NCBI RefSeq assembly: GCF_014066305.1
Contig: NW_023501069.1
Span: 91,001-155,000 of the forward strand
Direction: 5' to 3'
Origin: Letharia columbiana
Lineage: Eukaryota > Ascomycota > Lecanoromycetes > Lecanorales > Parmeliaceae
Length of the DNA stretch: 64,000 nucleotides
Each line of letters begins with the position of its first letter. Positions within the stretch are counted from its first letter, which is position 1. The notes under the pieces were generated by a model. It made no database searches, had not been told where the DNA came from, and saw nothing but the letters and a program-made list of their open reading frames with translations. Made by a program: the position numbers and the translations under genes. Shown here one piece after another: positions 59,420-64,000 of this stretch.

Positions 59420-62400
59420 ATCTCTATCGTTTAATTAGTCTACTTAGATTAATTATTTATTTATAAATAATAAATAGTAAATATAAGAAGCTTCGTTTTT
59501 AAGATTCTAAAGATAGCTTTCTAAAGATTTAAAAGAAACTTTAAATTTCTATCTAAAATAATAGCTTTAGAGATTTTCTAATTAGCGAGAGTAAGAAGTA
59601 AGACTTCTACTTATTTAATAGCATTTTATATATCTTTTCTCGATATATATATATTTCTTTTAAAAAACTTATTAGTAATAGTTATTATTATATTAAATTT
59701 ATTTTCTAGAAATAATAGTATTAGAATAAAATCGATAATAATTATATAGAAAATTAAAGAAAGAGTTATAATAGATTTAAAATTTTTATATAGAGTATAT
59801 CTTATAATCTAATTTAGCTAATACTTCGAGTAATAAATAATATAGCGCTTTAAATATTAAGTTAAATATCTTATATAGTAAATCTTTATAATTCTTTTAT
59901 ATAATTTATAGAAATTAATATAGTTATAATTATTATAAATAAACTTAAAAATCTTCTACTTCGCCTTTTTTAAAATATAAACTTATTTTTATTTATTAAA
60001 TTTATCTTAATAGTAGATAATTTTATCTTAAAGTAGAAATTATATATTTAAAAGTTTAATATATTCTATAGATTCTTATTTCTCGAGAAGCTATATCTTT
60101 TAAACGACGAGAGTATCGAGAATCTTTAATTATTTTTTATTCTCTTAATAGCTAAATATAAGTTTAATATAGAATTTCTTAGATATTTCTACGAGTGTTA
60201 AGTTATATATAAGAATTTTATTAAGAATTTCTAGATCTTAGACGTCGAATTTCTCTTTTTATTTATAAAGTAATTTAAATAAAGCGTTAAAAATTATATT
60301 TTATTTATTAGATCTTTATCGAATATCTAGATTAAATTAAGAGATATATTATAAAATATATATAAGTTATAAATTTATTCGATTAGAGAATAAAGAAGAA
60401 AGTATAATCTAATAAGTAATATCGATAGTAGTAGAGTAATTAGTAAAAATGATAATCTTCTTTTTTATTTTTTAATTAAATATATAAGAAATCTTTTTTA
60501 AGATCTAAATTAAGATAGTTATTTCTAATTTTATTAATTAATAATATAACTCTATAGCGTTTAAGAGTTTAAATAAAAATATAATAAATTAAATATTTAT
60601 TTTAGAAAAGAATTTTCTTAAGAATTATCTATTACGTAATATATTATAACTTCGAAATTATATTTTTTAAATTTATCGAGATTAATATAAAATTAGTAAT
60701 TAGCGTTATAATAGTATAAATAAATTTTCATAATTAATATTTATTATAAAATACGAAAAGCCTTTATTTTTTTCTTCGATAGGGGTTACTTTTATAGTCT
60801 TTAAGAAATTTCTATAAAGACAACCGCTTAAGATTAAAGATCGCTTTAAAAATTTTATCTTTAAGTATTATAATAATTTAGAAATCTAAATAAAGTATTT
60901 AATATTTCTTTATAGCTAATTCGCTATTTTTATATAGGTTTCAAGTATTTTTAAAATAGTAAGAAACTATATTTCCTTAATCGCTATAATTCTTTTCTCG
61001 ATAATAATAAGATTAAATTTATTTATCTTCTATTCTAGAAGCGTAATTAATAAATATCTAAAATAGAATTTTTTAGACTTAAGAGTGATTTTAAGTTTCG
61101 CGAAAAGATAAAAGATTATTTTTAAATGCTCGAAATAATCTTCTACGCTTTAAGAAAAAATAATAATATTATTTATATAGTATTTAATAAAGTAATAATA
61201 TAAATAAAGAAAGTTATCTATTTTCCTCTAAATATAAAATACTAAATTCTTAAAACCTATTATTATTATATTAAAATACTCTAATTCTTAATAAGATATT
61301 ATAGTAAATTATTATTAATAATCTTTTTTTATTAAAAAAAGATAAAATTATCTACTATAATTAATTATATTAATAAAAATATATTCTTAAATAATTATAA
61401 TTATATTATTCTATAGAGAAAGAGAATAATTATTAGAAATCGTAATCTTATTAAAACCTCTAATATTAATAATAACTTTTTTTATTTATTTAGATATTTT
61501 CTTAGACTTAATATAGACTATCTTATAGACTATAAAAATAAAAAAAGCGAAAAAAATTGATTTCTTAGATTAGCTTATCTTATCTTATATATATATCTTA
61601 TTAAACTTTTTATTAATAAGCTTATAACCTTTTAAAATTAGAAAATAAATCTTATTCTCTAACTTTATTAAGAAAGATTATTAATTTATAATAATTAGTA
61701 TCTATAATTACTTCGCTTTAAAAAGATTAATAATATTACTAAACTCTTTCTAGATATAAAAATTTTCTTCTAAAATACTTTATATTATATCGATATATTT
61801 TTATTTTTTATAAATAGTAATTCTATTAAGTAATCGCGTTTCTAAAATAAGATTTATAGTTATCTTCTCGATAACTAACTTTAATATAATAAAATTAATA
61901 AATTTCTTAAGTATAAATCTCTTATCTTTAAATATCTTAATTATTAAAAAATAATTCTTTATTTAAATCGAGTAATCTTCTTTAACTTTATATTTAATTA
62001 CGAAGTTAATTCTATAATAATAAGATATTATAAGCGAAGTAAAGCTATTATTTCGAATAGAAATAAAATTAAAATTTACGTCTATAAGATATATATAAAT
62101 TTTATTTATTTTCGATTTAAAAAGGAAGTCTTAATTAGAAAGTAAATTTTTATCTCGTAAAGATATAGTAATAAATTTAATAGATTTTAAAGAAATAACT
62201 TAATATCGTTTTAATCTTATAATTTATTAAATTCTTATATTATTTCTAGTAGTAGCTTATATTAATATAGCGATATTCTTATATTTAATAAGAATTATTT
62301 TCTTCTATAAAAGATCGATTACTACTTCTTCTAGATCGAGTATATTTATCTCTATTAAAAGATTTATTTTAAGATTATCTACGATATATATATCTCGAGT

Positions 62401-64000
62401 AAACTTAATTATAATAGACTTTTTTTTTAAAGTTTTATCTTTTATAAAGAAAGAAAGAATAATTTATTTATTAGTAAAATATCGATTTAAGTTAATTTTA
62501 TATAAGGTAATTAAAGTTATATACTTTTTAATAGAGAAAGAGAATATTAATCTCTTTAAGAAAACTCGATTCTCTATACTTATTAGATATTCGATATCTA
62601 AATATCTTAATTCTAATAAAGCTTTTAAAAAAAAACTAAATAGTCTAATAAGATAATATTATAATCGGAAGATAATTTTATTATTCGAATTCGCGGGTGC
62701 TACGAATTCGATTAACTCGAGTTTTTTAGAAATAAACGTCTTTTCTAGTAGTATTTTCTTAGAAATCTATATTAATTTCTCTAATAATAAATTAAATATA
62801 GAATTCTTCTCTCTAAGAATCTTCTTAGTATTCTTTAAAGAAACTATTTAACGATAAGATTTCTTTTTAAAATAAGTATATAACTAATTATTAGATAAAA
62901 ACTTCTTTTAATATTTTTAATAAATTAGTAATTTTTTTATTTTACTCGTAATAATATAATAAGTAATTAAGATAAATTTAATATCAACTTTCTTATCCTT
63001 ATAATTAGATTTCTTATCTTCTAAAATCTTATTTTTATATATATTATAAAAATAATTATTATTATCTATATAATATATTAAAGAATTCTATAAATATATA
63101 AAATTATAATCTTTATAATAGCTCTTAGAAATAAAGCTCTTATTTTTAAGATCGTGAAAATATACTTTCTATAGAGGTTAAGATATAAGTATTTTTATAA
63201 ATCTCTAATTACTATATCTCTGATTATCGCTATATTATCTAATTAAATAAAATAAATATTTATTATAATTTTAATAATTCGTTTAATTTAAATACTATAA
63301 CTAATTTAGCTAGGCGTTTCTAATTATAATTATAAATAATTACTTAAAAGTCGATAAGATATTTCTTAAAGCTTAATTCTTCGAAGCTATAGTCGAAGTT
63401 TAAACTTAAATCTAAATCTAAGACGAAGTCTATAAAAATTGCTATTTAAATAACTATATATAAGAAAATACTTAATTATCTTAATTTTATTAATAAAATA
63501 TATAAGCTTAAAAAGTATAAGAGGAATATATAAAGAAATTTAATTATTATTAATATTTATAATTTAAATATAATAATTTTAACTAATAAGAATAAGTATT
63601 ATAAATTTATAAACCTATTATAAAAGGGCGAGAAAAAAGAAATAATCGCTTTTAAGCTTTTTAAAATCTATCTTATTATTCTCTAGATAAAGATCTATCT
63701 TTATTAAATCGTTATTTATAATCTTAATCTCTCTCTCTCTCTCGATTTCGATCTTAAACTTTCTTTTATATATTTTTATACTATAATTTTTTTTACTAAT
63801 TAAGATAATATTATAGCTTCTTTCTATTATTAAGGTTTTTTATAAATTTATAAAGTATAATTTAAAAAGTTAAAGAAGGTATAGTAGTTTATAACTCGAC
63901 TTTTAAGTAATTTCATATCTAAATAATTTAAATATACTTTTCGAAGATTTCTATTTATATAATATACTTGAAGATACTCTATATATAGCTTATAAGATTA
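59420..64000 (-). mobile_element. Ty3/Gypsy element C, 5' part up to the window end (RIP-inactivated)
   Basis: On the minus strand, just above the Copia insertion, the integrase core is readable: KAIILDRNLKFLLNL and TKLLIFTIYYL, then the region around TN*TIEI at 59,420-59,450, where the frame is cut by the Copia. Further up (about 60,950-61,300) is a reverse transcriptase with INNIIIFS*SVEDYFEHLKI and KITLKSKKFYF. Protease/gag should lie above 61.5 kb. TAA/TAG codons abound. The 5' LTR is not identified; the element runs off the window. Confidence 0.82.

Larger units (their letters stand above)
27240..64000. repeat. RIP-mutated AT-rich tract of nested retrotransposons
   Basis: From about 27,240 the sequence changes abruptly to very AT-rich. 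CA and TG dinucleotides almost disappear while TA dominates and many CG and GC remain. This is the footprint of RIP, which converts CpA to TpA on either strand of repeated DNA. Recognisable retroelement proteins are broken by many TAA/TAG codons in place of CAA, CAG and TGG. No intact gene is present. The named elements within it are listed separately. Confidence 0.93.

Noticed and set aside
27240..64000. AT-rich tract as mitochondrial DNA
   Set aside because: It contains LTR retrotransposons with target duplications and RIP-type mutation and no mitochondrial genes.
1..64000. tRNA, rRNA or secondary-metabolite cluster
   Set aside because: No cloverleaf or rRNA sequence noticed by eye, and the genes show no shared pathway; a covariance-model scan would be needed to exclude tRNAs fully.

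Overview
The window looks like nuclear DNA of a filamentous ascomycete. Its genes are split by many short GT-AG introns with CTRAC-type branch points, they include conserved fungal products (Ykt6, Cwc26/Bud13, Brl1, Ist2, Arl1, RCC1), and gene-dense DNA sits beside a large AT-rich tract that has lost CpA/TpG as expected from repeat-induced point mutation (RIP). Six unusually long introns belong to one sequence family resembling the introner-like elements known from Dothideomycetes, so a Dothideomycete (Mycosphaerella/Cladosporium-type) is my best guess. That placement is inference.

Bases 1-26,917 are gene-rich, with thirteen genes: an Slh1/ASCC3-type RNA helicase cut by the window edge (-), YKT6 (+), a cysteine-rich fungal protein (-), a Rab-like GTPase (-), a cytochrome b5/FMN 2-hydroxyacid dehydrogenase (+), a metallophosphoesterase (-), an Ist2/anoctamin (+), CWC26/BUD13 (-), an alkyltransferase-like protein (+), an unknown small protein (+), BRL1/BRR6 (+), RCC1 (-) and ARL1 (-). 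Several are housekeeping or trafficking genes. They alternate in strand, share short divergent promoters, and show no sign of forming a cluster. Two gaps (6.8-8.7 kb and 9.9-10.8 kb) carry MITE-like inverted-repeat elements.

From about 27,240 to the end the sequence is AT-rich and RIP-mutated, with no intact gene. It is a nest of LTR retrotransposons whose order can be read from LTRs and target-site duplications. A Ty1/Copia copy (from 28,468, minus) was hit by a Ty3/Gypsy chromovirus (29,321-36,722, plus) and by a second Gypsy (40,751-47,870, minus). A second, complete copy of the same Copia (52,328-59,414, minus) sits inside the integrase of a third Gypsy (59,420-64,000 and about 51,560-52,327, minus). 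A small less-mutated island with tandem repeats lies at 48.9-49.6 kb. A roughly 650-bp block of almost pure A/T runs (36,723-37,376) occupies the place, and the length, of ordinary Copia sequence and is probably a consensus artefact.

Most notable are the introner-like introns with their shared nested hairpin design, the YKT6 intron without a usable AG acceptor, the A/T-run block, and the readable nesting history of the retroelements.
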